DNA of 64,000 bases from Zoogloea sp041904905 (GCF_041904905.1 NZ_JAYRMI010000003.1:1-64000), one strand, 5' to 3'. Counted from the stretch's first letter, positions 44,140 to 53,539 are shown. A program made the numbers and translations. Notes: generated from the letters alone by a model not told the origin.

Positions 44140-45183
44140 ATGGACATCACCGAACTGCTCGCATTCACCGTCAAGAACAAGGCGTCCGACCTGCACATCT
44201 CCGCCGGTCTGCCGCCGATGATCCGGGTCCACGGCGACGTGCGGCGCATCAACCTGCCCGCCCTGGCCCACAAAGACGTGCACGGCATGGTGTACGACAT
44301 CATGAACGACCAGCAGCGCAAGCAGTACGAAGAGTTCTTCGAGACCGACTTCTCGTTCGAGATCCCCAACCTCGCCCGCTTCCGGGTCAACGCCTTCAAC
44401 CAGAACCGCGGCGCGGCGGCGGTGTTCCGGGTCATTCCCTCCAAGGTGCTGACCCTCGACGAGCTGAACTGCCCCAAGATCTTCAAGGACATCTCCAACC
44501 AGCCCCGGGGCATCGTGCTGGTCACCGGCCCCACCGGCTCGGGCAAGTCCACGACCCTCGCGGCGATGGTCGACTACGTAAACGAGAACGAATACGGTCA
44601 CATCCTCACGGTGGAAGACCCGATCGAATTCGTCCACGAATCCAAGCGCTGCCTCATCAACCAGCGGGAAGTGTCCCGCGACACCCAGTCGTTCAACGCC
44701 GCCCTGCGCTCTGCGCTGCGGGAAGACCCGGACGTGATCCTGGTGGGCGAAATGCGCGATCTGGAAACCATCCGCCTCGCCCTCACCGCCGCCGAAACCG
44801 GCCACCTGGTGTTCGGCACCCTGCACACCTCGTCCGCCGCCAAGACCATCGACCGTATCGTCGACGTCTTCCCGGCCGCCGAAAAAGACATGGTGCGCGC
44901 GATGATGTCCGAATCCCTGCGCGCGGTAATCTCCCAGACGCTCCTCAAGACCAAGGACGGCACCGGCCGGGTGGCCGCCCACGAGATCATGATCGGCACC
45001 CCCGCCATCCGCAACCTGATCCGCGAGAACAAGGTCGCCCAGATGTATTCGGCGATCCAGACCGGCCAGAGCGTCGGCATGCAGACCCTCGACCAGTGCC
45101 TGGCCGATCTCGTCCGCCGCAACATCGTCTCCGGCGCCGAAGCCCGCCTGCGCGCCGCTAACAAGGACAGCTTCCCGGTCTGA
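44140..45183 (+). CDS. pilT: Type IV pilus retraction ATPase PilT
   Basis: The 347-residue hexameric secretion ATPase has N-terminal MDITELLAFTVKNKASDLHI, Walker A GPTGSGKST at about residues 130-138, Asp/Walker B region DVILVGEMRDLETI, and the His-box FGTLHTSSAAKTID. It depolymerises pili and powers twitching and DNA uptake. The ATG at 44140 gives the standard start; a longer reading is rejected. The 132-bp divergent gap with yggS carries a 7-bp inverted repeat AAGGGCC/GGCCCTT near 44037-44066 and no clear promoter. Confidence 0.97.
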   Translation: MDITELLAFTVKNKASDLHISAGLPPMIRVHGDVRRINLPALAHKDVHGMVYDIMNDQQRKQYEEFFETDFSFEIPNLARFRVNAFNQNRGAAAVFRVIPSKVLTLDELNCPKIFKDISNQPRGIVLVTGPTGSGKSTTLAAMVDYVNENEYGHILTVEDPIEFVHESKRCLINQREVSRDTQSFNAALRSALREDPDVILVGEMRDLETIRLALTAAETGHLVFGTLHTSSAAKTIDRIVDVFPAAEKDMVRAMMSESLRAVISQTLLKTKDGTGRVAAHEIMIGTPAIRNLIRENKVAQMYSAIQTGQSVGMQTLDQCLADLVRRNIVSGAEARLRAANKDSFPV

Positions 45184-45240
45184 CCCCGCCTTACCGAATT
45201 CGACCCCGCCGGCCCCTGCCGGCAGCCACAGGAATCCACC

Positions 45241-46374
45241 ATGGAACGCGATCAGGCCCTCAAGTTCATGCATGACCTGCTGAAGCTCATGCTTCAGAAG
45301 AACGGCTCCGACCTCTTCATCACCGCCAACTTTCCGCCCGCCATCAAGATCGACGGCAAGATCGTGCCGCAGTCCAACCAGCAGCTCACCCACACCCACA
45401 CCGCCGAACTGGCGCGGGTGGTGATGAACGACCGTCAGGCGGCCGAGTTCGAAGCCACCAAGGAATGCAACTTCGCGATCTCCCCGCCGGGCATCGGCCG
45501 CTTCCGGGCCAACGCCTTCATCCAGCAGGGCCAGGTGGGCCTGATCCTGCGGACCATCCCGCAAAAGATCCCCAACTTCGACGAACTCGGCCTGCCGCCG
45601 GTGCTCAAGGATATCGCCATGTCCAAGCGCGGGCTGGTGATCTTCGTCGGCGGCACCGGCACCGGCAAGACCACCTCGCTGGCGGCGATGGTGGATTACC
45701 GCAACGAGAAGAGCTTCGGCCACATCATCACGATCGAAGACCCGATCGAGTTCGTGCACGCCCACAAGAACTGCATCGTCACCCAACGCGAGGTGGGCAT
45801 CGACACAGACTCGTGGGAACCGGCCCTCAAGAACACCCTCCGGCAGGCGCCCGACGTGATCCTGATGGGCGAAATCCGCGACCGGGAGACGATGGACTAC
45901 GCCATCGCCTTCGCCGAAACCGGTCACCTGTGCCTGGCCACCCTGCACGCCAACAGCGCCAACCAGGCCATCGACCGGATCATCAACTTCTTCCCCGAAG
46001 AGCGCCGTCACCAGCTGCTGATGGATCTGTCGCTCAACCTGCGGGCGCTGATCTCCCAGCGCCTCCTGCCCATGTGCGACCGCAAGGGCCGGGTGCCGGC
46101 GGTGGAGGTCATGCTCAACTCGCCGCTCATCTCCGACCTGATCTTCAAGGGCGAGATCCCGGGCATCAAGGAGGTGATGAAGCGCTCCAGCGACCTGGGC
46201 ATGCAGACCTTCGACCAGAGCCTGTTCGACCTCTACGAGCGCAACCTCATCACCTACGAGGACGCCCTGCGCAACGCCGACTCGATGAACGACCTGCGCC
46301 TGCAGATCAAGCTCAAGAGCAAGCGCGGCGACCGCGACGTGCTCTCCGGCATCCAGAACCTGGACATCGTTTAA
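45241..46374 (+). CDS. pilU: Type IV pilus retraction ATPase PilU
   Basis: The 377-residue PilT paralogue has Walker A GGTGTGKTTS near residue 136, DVILMGEIRDRETMDYA and LATLHANSANQAIDRI. PilU supports forceful retraction with PilT and is characteristically encoded just downstream. It has the longer, charged C-terminus (LKSKRGDRDVLSGIQ) of the PilU group. It lies 57 nt after pilT and is preceded by CAGGAATCCACC. Confidence 0.96.
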   Translation: MERDQALKFMHDLLKLMLQKNGSDLFITANFPPAIKIDGKIVPQSNQQLTHTHTAELARVVMNDRQAAEFEATKECNFAISPPGIGRFRANAFIQQGQVGLILRTIPQKIPNFDELGLPPVLKDIAMSKRGLVIFVGGTGTGKTTSLAAMVDYRNEKSFGHIITIEDPIEFVHAHKNCIVTQREVGIDTDSWEPALKNTLRQAPDVILMGEIRDRETMDYAIAFAETGHLCLATLHANSANQAIDRIINFFPEERRHQLLMDLSLNLRALISQRLLPMCDRKGRVPAVEVMLNSPLISDLIFKGEIPGIKEVMKRSSDLGMQTFDQSLFDLYERNLITYEDALRNADSMNDLRLQIKLKSKRGDRDVLSGIQNLDIV

Positions 46375-46378
46375 TGCC

Positions 46379-46477
46379 GTGAGGAGTGATGAGAGAGGAG
46401 TGAGGCGCCAGCGCTGACGATCGTCAGCGCACACGCGCAGATAACGGCCACCTCACTCCTGACTCCTCACTCCTCAC
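46379..46477. repeat. 27-nt imperfect inverted repeat flanking a 20-nt perfect palindrome
   Basis: The arms at 46379-46405 and 46451-46477 match at 22 or so of 27 positions as inverted repeats made of GAGGAGT-like units. Between them, 46411-46430 is a perfect palindrome (GCGCTGACGA and its complement). The right arm contains the stop codon and last codons (GGEE) of rlmL. It sits between converging pilU and rlmL and could act as terminator, but lacks T tracts. Confidence 0.7.
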
Positions 46478-47624
46478 CGCCCTTGGGCTTGCGAGCCGAA
46501 CCCGTCACCATCAGGTATTCGAACAGCCGGCACTCGATGGCGCCGTTGAAGAGCGGCGTGCGCTTGCTGGCCTTGAGGCGCACGCCCTTGGGCAGCAGCG
46601 GGTCGCCGGTGAAGAAGTACGCCCGCCAGCCGCTCCAGTTGGCTTTCAGGGCGTCGCCCAACTTCGGGTAGAAGGCTTCGAGTTCCGACGTATCCGACAA
46701 CCGCACGCCGTAGGGCGGGTTGGCCACCAGCACGCCGCTCGCCGCCGGCGCCTTGCGGTCGAGCAGATCCATCCGCTCCAGCTCCACGCAGCCCTCCAGC
46801 CCGGCGCTGCGCAGATTGACGAAGCTCTTGCGCACCTGATCCTCGACGATGTCCGAGCCGTAGATGGGCAGCGGACGCGGCGCCTGCCGGCGGGCGTCGG
46901 CCGCCTTGCGGATCGGCAGCCAGGTGTCCCGCTCGAAATGCTTGAAGCGCTCGAACGCGAAATGCCGGCCCAGGCCCGGCGCCACGTCGAGGGCCATCTG
47001 GGCCGCCTCGATGAGGAAGGTGCCGCTGCCGCACATCGGGTCGCACAACGCCTCCTCGCCGGGCTGCCAGCCGGTGAGGCGCAGGATGCCGGCGGCGAGG
47101 TTTTCCTTCAGCGGCGCCTCGACCGCCGCCGACTTGAAGCCGCGCTTGTAGAGCGGCTCGCCCGAGGTATCGAGATACAGCGTCACCGTATCGGCCGACA
47201 GGAAGGCATGCACGCGGATGTCCGGCGCCTGGGTGTTCACATCCGGCCGACGGCCGACAATGGTGCGGAAGTGGTCGCACACCGCGTCCTTGATCTTCAG
47301 CGTCGCAAACTCCAGGCTGCGCAGCGGCGACTTGTGGGCGGTGACGAACACCCGGATCGTCTCGTCCGGCGTGAACCACTTGGCCCAGGTGGGCGCGTAG
47401 GCGATGCGGTAAATGTCGTCCTCGTTGCGGTAGCGGCCCATCGAGACCTGCCACAGCACGCGGGTGGCGATCCGGCTTTCCAGGTTGGCGCGATAGCACA
47501 GCGCCCAGTCGCCGGAAAACTGCACGCCGCCGGGCACGGCCTTCGGATCGGTGGCGCCGATGGCACGGAGTTCATCGGCAAGAAGCGGCTCGAGGCCGCG
47601 GGGGCAAGGGGCAAAGAAGTTCAA
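46467..47624 (-). CDS. rlmL: THUMP-domain class I RNA methyltransferase (RlmL N-terminal type, 23S rRNA m2G2445)
   Basis: The 385-residue protein has an N-terminal ferredoxin-like/THUMP region (FFAPCPRGLEPLLADELRAIGA) and a Rossmann methyltransferase domain with DPMCGSGTFLIEAA and the catalytic NPPYGVRL. It corresponds to the RlmL half of the fused E. coli RlmKL and should methylate guanine N2 in 23S rRNA. The only plausible start is TTG at 47624, since a stop lies a few codons upstream and no ATG is available. Its last four residues are encoded by the adjoining GAGGAGT repeat. Confidence 0.9.
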   Translation of the reverse strand: MNFFAPCPRGLEPLLADELRAIGATDPKAVPGGVQFSGDWALCYRANLESRIATRVLWQVSMGRYRNEDDIYRIAYAPTWAKWFTPDETIRVFVTAHKSPLRSLEFATLKIKDAVCDHFRTIVGRRPDVNTQAPDIRVHAFLSADTVTLYLDTSGEPLYKRGFKSAAVEAPLKENLAAGILRLTGWQPGEEALCDPMCGSGTFLIEAAQMALDVAPGLGRHFAFERFKHFERDTWLPIRKAADARRQAPRPLPIYGSDIVEDQVRKSFVNLRSAGLEGCVELERMDLLDRKAPAASGVLVANPPYGVRLSDTSELEAFYPKLGDALKANWSGWRAYFFTGDPLLPKGVRLKASKRTPLFNGAIECRLFEYLMVTGSARKPKGGEE

Positions 47625-47659
47625 GGCAGCAATCCGGTTCGGAAATCAGGTTCGGTCGA

Positions 47660-48076
47660 TCAGAAGGGCTTCAGCACGACGAGGAAGACGCAGGCGAACA
47701 GCACCAGCACCGGCACCTCGTTGAAGAAGCGGTACCACACGTGGCTGCGGGTGTTGCGCCCTTCGGCAAAGGCCCGCATCAGCCGGCCGCAATACAGGTG
47801 ATAGACGATCAGGAAGGTGACCAGCGTCGTCTTGACGTGCAGCCAGCCGCCGGTAAAGCCGAAGCCAAACCACAGCCACATGCCCAGCGCCACGGCGAGG
47901 ATGCCCAACGGCGTCATGAAGCGGTAGAGCTTGTTCTCCATCAGCGCGAGGCGATCCAGCGTGGCCTTGTCGGTGGCCATGGCGTGATTCACGAACAGCC
48001 GCGGCAGGTAGAACAGGCCGGCAAACCAGCTGGTGACGAAGATGATGTGCAGGGCTTTGATACTCAGAAAAAGCAT
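47660..48076 (-). CDS. hemJ: HemJ-like membrane protein (protoporphyrinogen oxidase, UPF0093)
   Basis: The 138-residue protein has four membrane helices and the family features: His10 in KALHIIFVTSWFAGLFYLPR, NKLYRFMTPLGI, and GWLHVKTTLV with a conserved Lys. HemJ oxidises protoporphyrinogen IX to protoporphyrin IX in heme synthesis in bacteria lacking HemG/HemY. The original CopD-like annotation is an alternative. It stands between rlmL and the epimerase gene on the same strand. Confidence 0.88.
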   Translation of the reverse strand: MLFLSIKALHIIFVTSWFAGLFYLPRLFVNHAMATDKATLDRLALMENKLYRFMTPLGILAVALGMWLWFGFGFTGGWLHVKTTLVTFLIVYHLYCGRLMRAFAEGRNTRSHVWYRFFNEVPVLVLFACVFLVVLKPF

Positions 48077-48099
48077 GATTCAGGCTCGAAGGTAGGAAA

Positions 48100-48996
48100 T
48101 CAGGAAACCGCCAGACGACGCGCACGCAACGCGTCGGCCACGGTGGGATACATCAGGCGGGCGCGCAGTTCCCGCTTGATGCGGTCGTTCTTGAGGCGCC
48201 GCGATTCGGACATGAACGACAGGGTGAGCGGCGACAGCCGCCCGACCAGCTCGGCCCGGGGCAGCCGCGGCGGGCGCGGCAGGCCAAGCGCGTCGGCCAC
48301 CAGATCGAAGTACTCGCCCATCTGCAGGCAGCTGTCGTCCGACGCGTTGTAGGCCCGGCCGGGCCGCCCGCGGAACAGCGCCAACCCCAGCAGGCGGGCC
48401 AGGTCGTCGGCGTGGATATGGTTGGTGAACACGTCGTCCGCGGGCGTCAGCACCGGGTCGCCCTTTTCGAGACGCGCCACCGGCAGGCGGTCGCCCCCGT
48501 CGTAAATACCGGGCGCCCGGAGCAGGCTGACCCGGCACCCGCTGCGCTGGCCGAAGCGCCTCAGGTGGCGTTCGGCTGCAACGCGCCGCACCGCCCGGCC
48601 CGAGGCCGGACGCGGCGCCCGGGTTTCGTCCAGCCAATCGCCGGCGCAGTCGCCGTACACCCCCGTTGTACTTATGTAGATGAGCCGTCGTGGTAGACTC
48701 GCGCGATGCGCCAGCGCGGCGAGAAGACGGCGTGTACGCAGATCATCGCAACCCAAATTGGGCGGCGGCGCACAGTGCAGGATGTAGTCGGCAATACCCG
48801 CCAGACGGCCCAGGCTTTCCGGCCTGTCGAGGTCGGCGAGCACGGTGCTGGCACCGAGCGCCCTCAGGGCCGCACGCTCTTCCGGGCGGCGGACCACCGC
48901 GCAGACACGGAAGCGGCGGCACAACCAGGGGATGATCCGGCGCGCCACGTCGCCGCTGCCGACGATCAGGACTTGCTTCATTTTTCGACGTTTCAT
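48100..48996 (-). CDS. NAD(P)-dependent epimerase/SDR-family protein
   Basis: The roughly 295-residue extended-SDR-like protein has an N-terminal KQVLIVGSGDVARRI nucleotide motif (GxGxxx rather than the full GxxGxxG), the IYISTTGVYGD segment with the catalytic-region Tyr, and DVFTNHIHADDLARLLG. It resembles YeeZ-like nucleotide-sugar epimerases of unknown substrate. Starts at 48996 or 48981 (MKQVLIVG) are both possible; the latter fits the family better. It diverges from the reductase gene with only 27 nt between them. Confidence 0.82.
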   Translation of the reverse strand: MKRRKMKQVLIVGSGDVARRIIPWLCRRFRVCAVVRRPEERAALRALGASTVLADLDRPESLGRLAGIADYILHCAPPPNLGCDDLRTRRLLAALAHRASLPRRLIYISTTGVYGDCAGDWLDETRAPRPASGRAVRRVAAERHLRRFGQRSGCRVSLLRAPGIYDGGDRLPVARLEKGDPVLTPADDVFTNHIHADDLARLLGLALFRGRPGRAYNASDDSCLQMGEYFDLVADALGLPRPPRLPRAELVGRLSPLTLSFMSESRRLKNDRIKRELRARLMYPTVADALRARRLAVS

Positions 48997-49023
48997 TTAA
49001 CGATTATCTCACGGCCACTCATC

Positions 49024-50052
49024 ATGTCGTTCCAGGTCACCCTCCAGCCCAGCGGACTCGACTTCCCAGCGTCTGCCGACGAAACCGTTCTCGAGGCAGC
49101 CCTGTCCGCCGGCCTGCTGCTCCCCTACAGCTGTCGTGACGGCGCCTGCGGCGTGTGCAAGAGCAAGGTGCTCTCCGGCGAGGTGGATCTGGGCCGCTTC
49201 GGCGACAGCACCCTTACCCAGGCCGAGCGCGATGCCGGCATGGCCCTGCTGTGCTGCGCCAGCCCCCGCTCCGACCTCGTCGTCGAAGTGCGTCAGGTAA
49301 GCCGGGCCGGCGAAATCCAGGTCAAGAAGCTGCCCTGCCGGGTGCAGAAGCTCGTGCGCGCCGCCGACGACGTGATCGTCCTCGAGATCCGCCTGCCGGC
49401 GACCGAGAAATTCCAGTTCGTCGCCGGCCAGTACATCGACTTCCTGCTCGCCGACGGCAAGCGCCGCAGCTTCTCCATCGCCAACGCCCCCACCGGCGCC
49501 GACTTCCTCGAACTGCACATCCGCCACGTGCCCGGCGGCCTGTTCACCACCCACGTCTTCGACAAGCTCAAGGAGAAGGACATCCTGCGCTTCGAGGGCC
49601 CGCTGGGCGGCTTCCGGCTCGACGAAAGCTCCAAGCGCCCGGTGGTGCTGCTGGCCGGCGGAACCGGCTTCGCACCGATCAAGAGCATCGTCGAACACGC
49701 CATCGCCGCCGGCATCCAGCGCCCGATGACGCTCTACTGGGGCAGCCGCAACCGCGCCGGGCTGTATCAGTACGACGTGGCGAAGGGCTGGGAAGCGCGG
49801 CTCCCGGGCTTCCGGTTCGTGCCGGTGCTGTCCGACAGCCCGACCGACGAAGGCTGGACCGGCCGCACCGGCCTGGCCCACGCCGCCCTCATGGCCGATC
49901 TGCCCGACCTCTCGGGCCACGAAGTCTATGCCTGCGGCTCGCCGGCGATGATCGACTCGGCCCGCGCCGATCTCGTCCGCCAGTGCGGCCTGCCCGCCGA
50001 CGCCTTCCACGCCGACGCCTTCAGCTTCTCGAACGACGCCAAGGCTGGCTGA
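49024..50052 (+). CDS. Ferredoxin-NAD(P)H reductase, CDP-6-deoxy-glucoseen reductase-like
   Basis: The 342-residue soluble protein has an N-terminal plant-type [2Fe-2S] ferredoxin domain (Cys37, Cys42, Cys45 in YSCRDGACGVC and Cys77/78), then an FNR module with FAD motif RRSFSIANAP and NAD(P) motif LLAGGTGFAPIKS. It resembles AscD/RfbI-type reductases and the electron-transfer components of dioxygenases. No deoxysugar or oxygenase partner is adjacent, so the physiological acceptor is open. The ATG at 49024 lies directly opposite the divergent epimerase start. Confidence 0.88.
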   Translation: MSFQVTLQPSGLDFPASADETVLEAALSAGLLLPYSCRDGACGVCKSKVLSGEVDLGRFGDSTLTQAERDAGMALLCCASPRSDLVVEVRQVSRAGEIQVKKLPCRVQKLVRAADDVIVLEIRLPATEKFQFVAGQYIDFLLADGKRRSFSIANAPTGADFLELHIRHVPGGLFTTHVFDKLKEKDILRFEGPLGGFRLDESSKRPVVLLAGGTGFAPIKSIVEHAIAAGIQRPMTLYWGSRNRAGLYQYDVAKGWEARLPGFRFVPVLSDSPTDEGWTGRTGLAHAALMADLPDLSGHEVYACGSPAMIDSARADLVRQCGLPADAFHADAFSFSNDAKAG

Positions 50053-50073
50053 GCCGGCACCGGAACCCCGCCC

Positions 50074-51213
50074 ATGAGCAACGCCGTACTGATTACCCGA
50101 GAACCCGTAATCAACAAGCAGTACAAGATCACCGCCAACCGGCTGATCGTCCATGCGTCCTCCGTCGGGCAGGCAGTGGAAACCCTGTCGAATCTGGCCG
50201 ACGTGTGGCCCGCCACCCACCCGGTCTTCGTGAGCCTCTACCGGCTGGTCCCCACCCCCGACCTGCTCGTCTGGCGCGCGCCGCCCAACGCGATGGTGGA
50301 GATCCCCACCCAGGCGATCGCCCACCCCCTCACGCTGGCGCTGATCCCTCGGCTCAAGGCCGCCGGCATCAGCCTCAACCTCACCTGGTATCAGCCCGAC
50401 ACCGTCGTCCCGCCGGACGTCCCGTGGCGCTTCGTCATCATCGACGCCAAACGGCAGCCCGTGCCGCTCGCCCCGCCGGGCCTGGCAATCGCCTGGGGCC
50501 TGCAGGACGTGCCGGAGTTCCGTAACGCCATCGTGGGTGGCTTCGACGGCGCCTCGGGCTGGTTCTTCCTGCACGGCGTGAAGACCGACGGCAAGCTCGC
50601 GCCCTCCCACGCCCAGATCGTCCGGCTGCTCAATCTGGTGCGAAAAAATGCCGAAGTCAAGGAAATCGAAAATGTCCTGAAGCAGGACGTGGCGCTGTCA
50701 TACAAATTGTTGCGTTACATCAATTCTGCCGGTTTCGGGTTGATGTGCGAGATTCAATCCTTCCGCCACGCGGTGTCGATCCTGGGCTACGACAAGCTCC
50801 ACAAGTGGCTCTCGGTGCTGCTGATTTCCGCCAGCCGCGACCCCTCCGCCCCGGCCCTGATGCAGACCGCGATCGCCCGTGGACGCTTCATGGAGCAGAT
50901 CGGCGCAGCCTTTTTCGAGAAGTCCGAGCTGGACAACCTGTTCATCACCGGCGCCTTCTCGATGCTTCACCTGCTGCTGGGTGCCAGCCTTCAATCGGCG
51001 CTCGAGGAGATGAATCTTCCCGCGCCGATCTGCGACGCCCTGCTGGGCGGAGATGGCGTTTATGCACCTTTCCTCAAACTTGCGCGGGCGCTGGAGAGCT
51101 TCGACGACAAGCATCTGGCCGCCCTCGCCGATGACCTTCACATCACGCCGGAGCACATCAACCGGGCACACCTTGAAGCGCTCTCCTTCGCAGACAGCCT
51201 GCAGTTCGGCTGA
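50074..51213 (+). CDS. HDOD-domain signalling protein with degenerate EAL-like N-terminus
   Basis: The 379-residue protein has a C-terminal HDOD domain (about residues 180-370: LVRKNAEVKEIENVLKQDVALSYKLLRYINSA and the following helices). Its N-terminal 170 residues have the length and strand pattern of the EAL-like half of YuxH proteins, but the EAL and metal-binding motifs are unrecognisable. Such proteins act as signalling scaffolds, not phosphodiesterases. It starts 21 nt after the reductase. The 169-bp gap before the kinase gene carries a TAGAAT -10-like box near 51340. Confidence 0.82.
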   Translation: MSNAVLITREPVINKQYKITANRLIVHASSVGQAVETLSNLADVWPATHPVFVSLYRLVPTPDLLVWRAPPNAMVEIPTQAIAHPLTLALIPRLKAAGISLNLTWYQPDTVVPPDVPWRFVIIDAKRQPVPLAPPGLAIAWGLQDVPEFRNAIVGGFDGASGWFFLHGVKTDGKLAPSHAQIVRLLNLVRKNAEVKEIENVLKQDVALSYKLLRYINSAGFGLMCEIQSFRHAVSILGYDKLHKWLSVLLISASRDPSAPALMQTAIARGRFMEQIGAAFFEKSELDNLFITGAFSMLHLLLGASLQSALEEMNLPAPICDALLGGDGVYAPFLKLARALESFDDKHLAALADDLHITPEHINRAHLEALSFADSLQFG

Positions 51214-51382
51214 ATCCCGCGCGGCCAAAGGCGGGGCGGTGCGCAAACTCTTCATAACGGCGCGAACTGGGTCACGCTCGGTTGCGCGTGCCCCGGTGTG
51301 GGCGAGCATAAGTCACAGGCGAGAGCCGGGAGGGTACGGTTAGAATCCAAAGCACTAAATCTGTGAAATACGTGCTTCATTC

Positions 51383-53488
51383 ATGCCAACCACCCGAATA
51401 TCCAAAATGCGACGTCCCCTAGCAGCACCGACATCGCGTCTGCCTGCGCTCCGGGAAACCGCGTCTGCGCTGCTGCGGATACTTTCGGCTGGCGATGCAT
51501 CCCGGCACGATATTGCTCGCGTCATTATCCTCGATCCGGTGATGGTTTTCGAGTTGCTTTTGACAGCACCGCTGAGCAAGAGCGATCTTTCTATTGCCCT
51601 GCTCGATGTGCTCATCGAGCGCCTCGAGCGGATTGACGCGGGCCTGCTCCAGGCGTGGTCGCTGCGCCACATGATCCAGCAGCCGCAGCACCGGATCTCG
51701 CCCCGCGCCCACCGGCACCACACGCTGCACAGCCTGTTCGTTGCCGAGCTGGCGGTCAATCTGGCCCGCGAGATGGGCTACCCCCACCCCGACGAAGCCC
51801 GCTCCGCCGGCCTGCTGCACGACATCGGCCTGCTGTGGCTCAACGAGTACGGCGAGCACTACGGCCGCGTGCTCGCCGACGCCATCGACGAGCGCAGCCT
51901 GTCCGCCGCCGAGTGGGAGCGCTACGGCCTCGACCACGCCGAGATTTCGGCCGATCTGGCGGCCCGCTGCGGCTTTCCGCTGGGCATCGTGGATGCCATC
52001 GCCCTGCACCAGGCCGAGCCGGAGGCCGTCGACACCGCCCACCCGCTGGTCCGGGTGATCGCCGCCGCCGAAGAGCTGGCCAGCTACCGGGGCAGCCAGT
52101 CGGCCGCCAGCCTGGAAGGCGCCAGCCGCCTCACCAAGATCGACGGCAACGTGCTGGTCAGCCTGCTCGCCGACACCACCCGTGGCATGCAGGAGATGGT
52201 GCGTCCCCTCGACATCGTCGTCGAGCCCACCATGCTCACCCTCCCCTGGGCGGCCCCCAGCGCCGACGCCGAGCGCGAGAGCGTCGATGGCGGCATCGCC
52301 CGCACCGCGCTCACCGCCTTCGCCCGCAGCGCCTTCATCGACGCCGCCACGGCGCGTCAGAGCTTCGACGTGGCCACCCGCCTGCTCCTGGGCCTGGACG
52401 CCCCGGTGCTCTTCGTCAAGGCCGAAACCGACAACGATCTGGTGGGCGCACCGACGATCACCCACCCGGGCCTCGACCAGATCCGCATCTCCGCCCGCGA
52501 CCCCCACAGCGCCGTCGCCGAGGCCTTCCGCAACGGCGCCGAATCCCGCTACCAGAGCGGCCCGCGCCCGCCCGGCCGGTGCGCCGCCGACTGGCAGCTG
52601 GCCCGCTGGCTCGACAGCGACGGCCTGCTCTGCGTGCCCTGGCAGAACGCCCACGAGGCCGGCGTCGCCGTCTTCCCCTGCGCCGGCGCCGAAGTGCCGG
52701 GCACCGGCATCGAGCCCGCCCTGCGCCGCTCGGTCACCGAGGCCGCCACCAGCCGCATCTCCGAACGTCGCGCCGAAGAGCAGATGCGCCTCGACCTGGA
52801 AGACAGCATCGCCCGCCGCTACGTGGAGCACGCCCGCCGCATCGCCCACGAGGCCAGCAACCCCCTCACCGTCATCAAGACCTACCTGGGCCTGATTGAC
52901 GAGCGGGTCGAAGACCCCACCCTCAAAGAGCAACTCGGTCTCCTCAGCGAGGAGCTTGACCGGGTCGGCTCGCTGGTGCGCAAGGCCAGCGATTTCACCT
53001 CGATGACCCCATCCGGCCCGGCCCACAGCGGCGTTGCCGAGATCCTGCACGATCTGCGGGCCCTCTACGGCGAGGCCCTGTTTGCCCGCAAGGGGATCAG
53101 CTTCGAGCTGCGCACCTCCCCCAACCTGCCCGCCGCCGCCATTCCGCCGGACGCCCTCAAGCAGGTGTTCCTCAACCTCTTCAAGAACGCCGCCGAGGCC
53201 ATCCCCGAAGGGGGCAAGCTCACCGTGTCGGCCGTCGCCGGCATCAACGCCAACGGCAGCCAGTGCATGGAGATCCGGATCGTCGACAACGGCCCGGGCC
53301 TCGCCCCCGAGCGCATCGAGACCCTGTTCAACCCCGGCGCCCGCAACAGCGACAAGCCGGGCGGCGGCGTCGGCCTGCCGCTGGTCCGCGAGCTGGTCGC
53401 GGCGGTCGGCGGCACCATCCTGTGCCGCAGCCAGCCGGGCTCCGGCACAGTGTTCCAGATCTTCATGCCACTGGCGGCAACCCACTGA
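51383..53488 (+). CDS. Histidine kinase with N-terminal HDOD domain and GAF-like middle
   Basis: The 701-residue cytoplasmic protein begins with an HDOD domain (residues ~10-270) that retains an HD pair in SAGLLHDIGLLWL and His in RHHTLHSLFVAE. The middle (~300-460) looks GAF-like. The transmitter follows: H-box RRIAHEASNPLTVIKTYLG (His near 489), N-box FLNLFKNAAEAI, G1 IVDNGPGL and G2 GGGVGLPLVRELV. No membrane segment is seen, so it should sense cytoplasmic cues. The next gene, 51 nt downstream, encodes a receiver protein, its likely partner. HDOD-kinase fusions are uncommon among characterised kinases. Confidence 0.88.
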   Translation: MPTTRISKMRRPLAAPTSRLPALRETASALLRILSAGDASRHDIARVIILDPVMVFELLLTAPLSKSDLSIALLDVLIERLERIDAGLLQAWSLRHMIQQPQHRISPRAHRHHTLHSLFVAELAVNLAREMGYPHPDEARSAGLLHDIGLLWLNEYGEHYGRVLADAIDERSLSAAEWERYGLDHAEISADLAARCGFPLGIVDAIALHQAEPEAVDTAHPLVRVIAAAEELASYRGSQSAASLEGASRLTKIDGNVLVSLLADTTRGMQEMVRPLDIVVEPTMLTLPWAAPSADAERESVDGGIARTALTAFARSAFIDAATARQSFDVATRLLLGLDAPVLFVKAETDNDLVGAPTITHPGLDQIRISARDPHSAVAEAFRNGAESRYQSGPRPPGRCAADWQLARWLDSDGLLCVPWQNAHEAGVAVFPCAGAEVPGTGIEPALRRSVTEAATSRISERRAEEQMRLDLEDSIARRYVEHARRIAHEASNPLTVIKTYLGLIDERVEDPTLKEQLGLLSEELDRVGSLVRKASDFTSMTPSGPAHSGVAEILHDLRALYGEALFARKGISFELRTSPNLPAAAIPPDALKQVFLNLFKNAAEAIPEGGKLTVSAVAGINANGSQCMEIRIVDNGPGLAPERIETLFNPGARNSDKPGGGVGLPLVRELVAAVGGTILCRSQPGSGTVFQIFMPLAATH

Positions 53489-53539
53489 CTTGATGCATCA
53501 TTGCCGCGCCAATTAGAAGAGCCATGCCCGGGAGTCACA

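Noticed and set aside
44029..46434. An 801-codon minus-strand frame opposite pilT and pilU
   Set aside because: It spans two well-defined ATPase genes and their intergenic region, which a real gene would not mirror.
46379..46477. CRISPR-like or phage attachment site
   Set aside because: The arms are inverted, not direct, repeats, there are no spacers, and no integrase or tRNA lies nearby.
51419..53485. A 688-codon minus-strand frame opposite the histidine kinase
   Set aside because: The sense strand carries complete kinase motifs; the antisense product is Gly/Val/Asp-rich with no motif.
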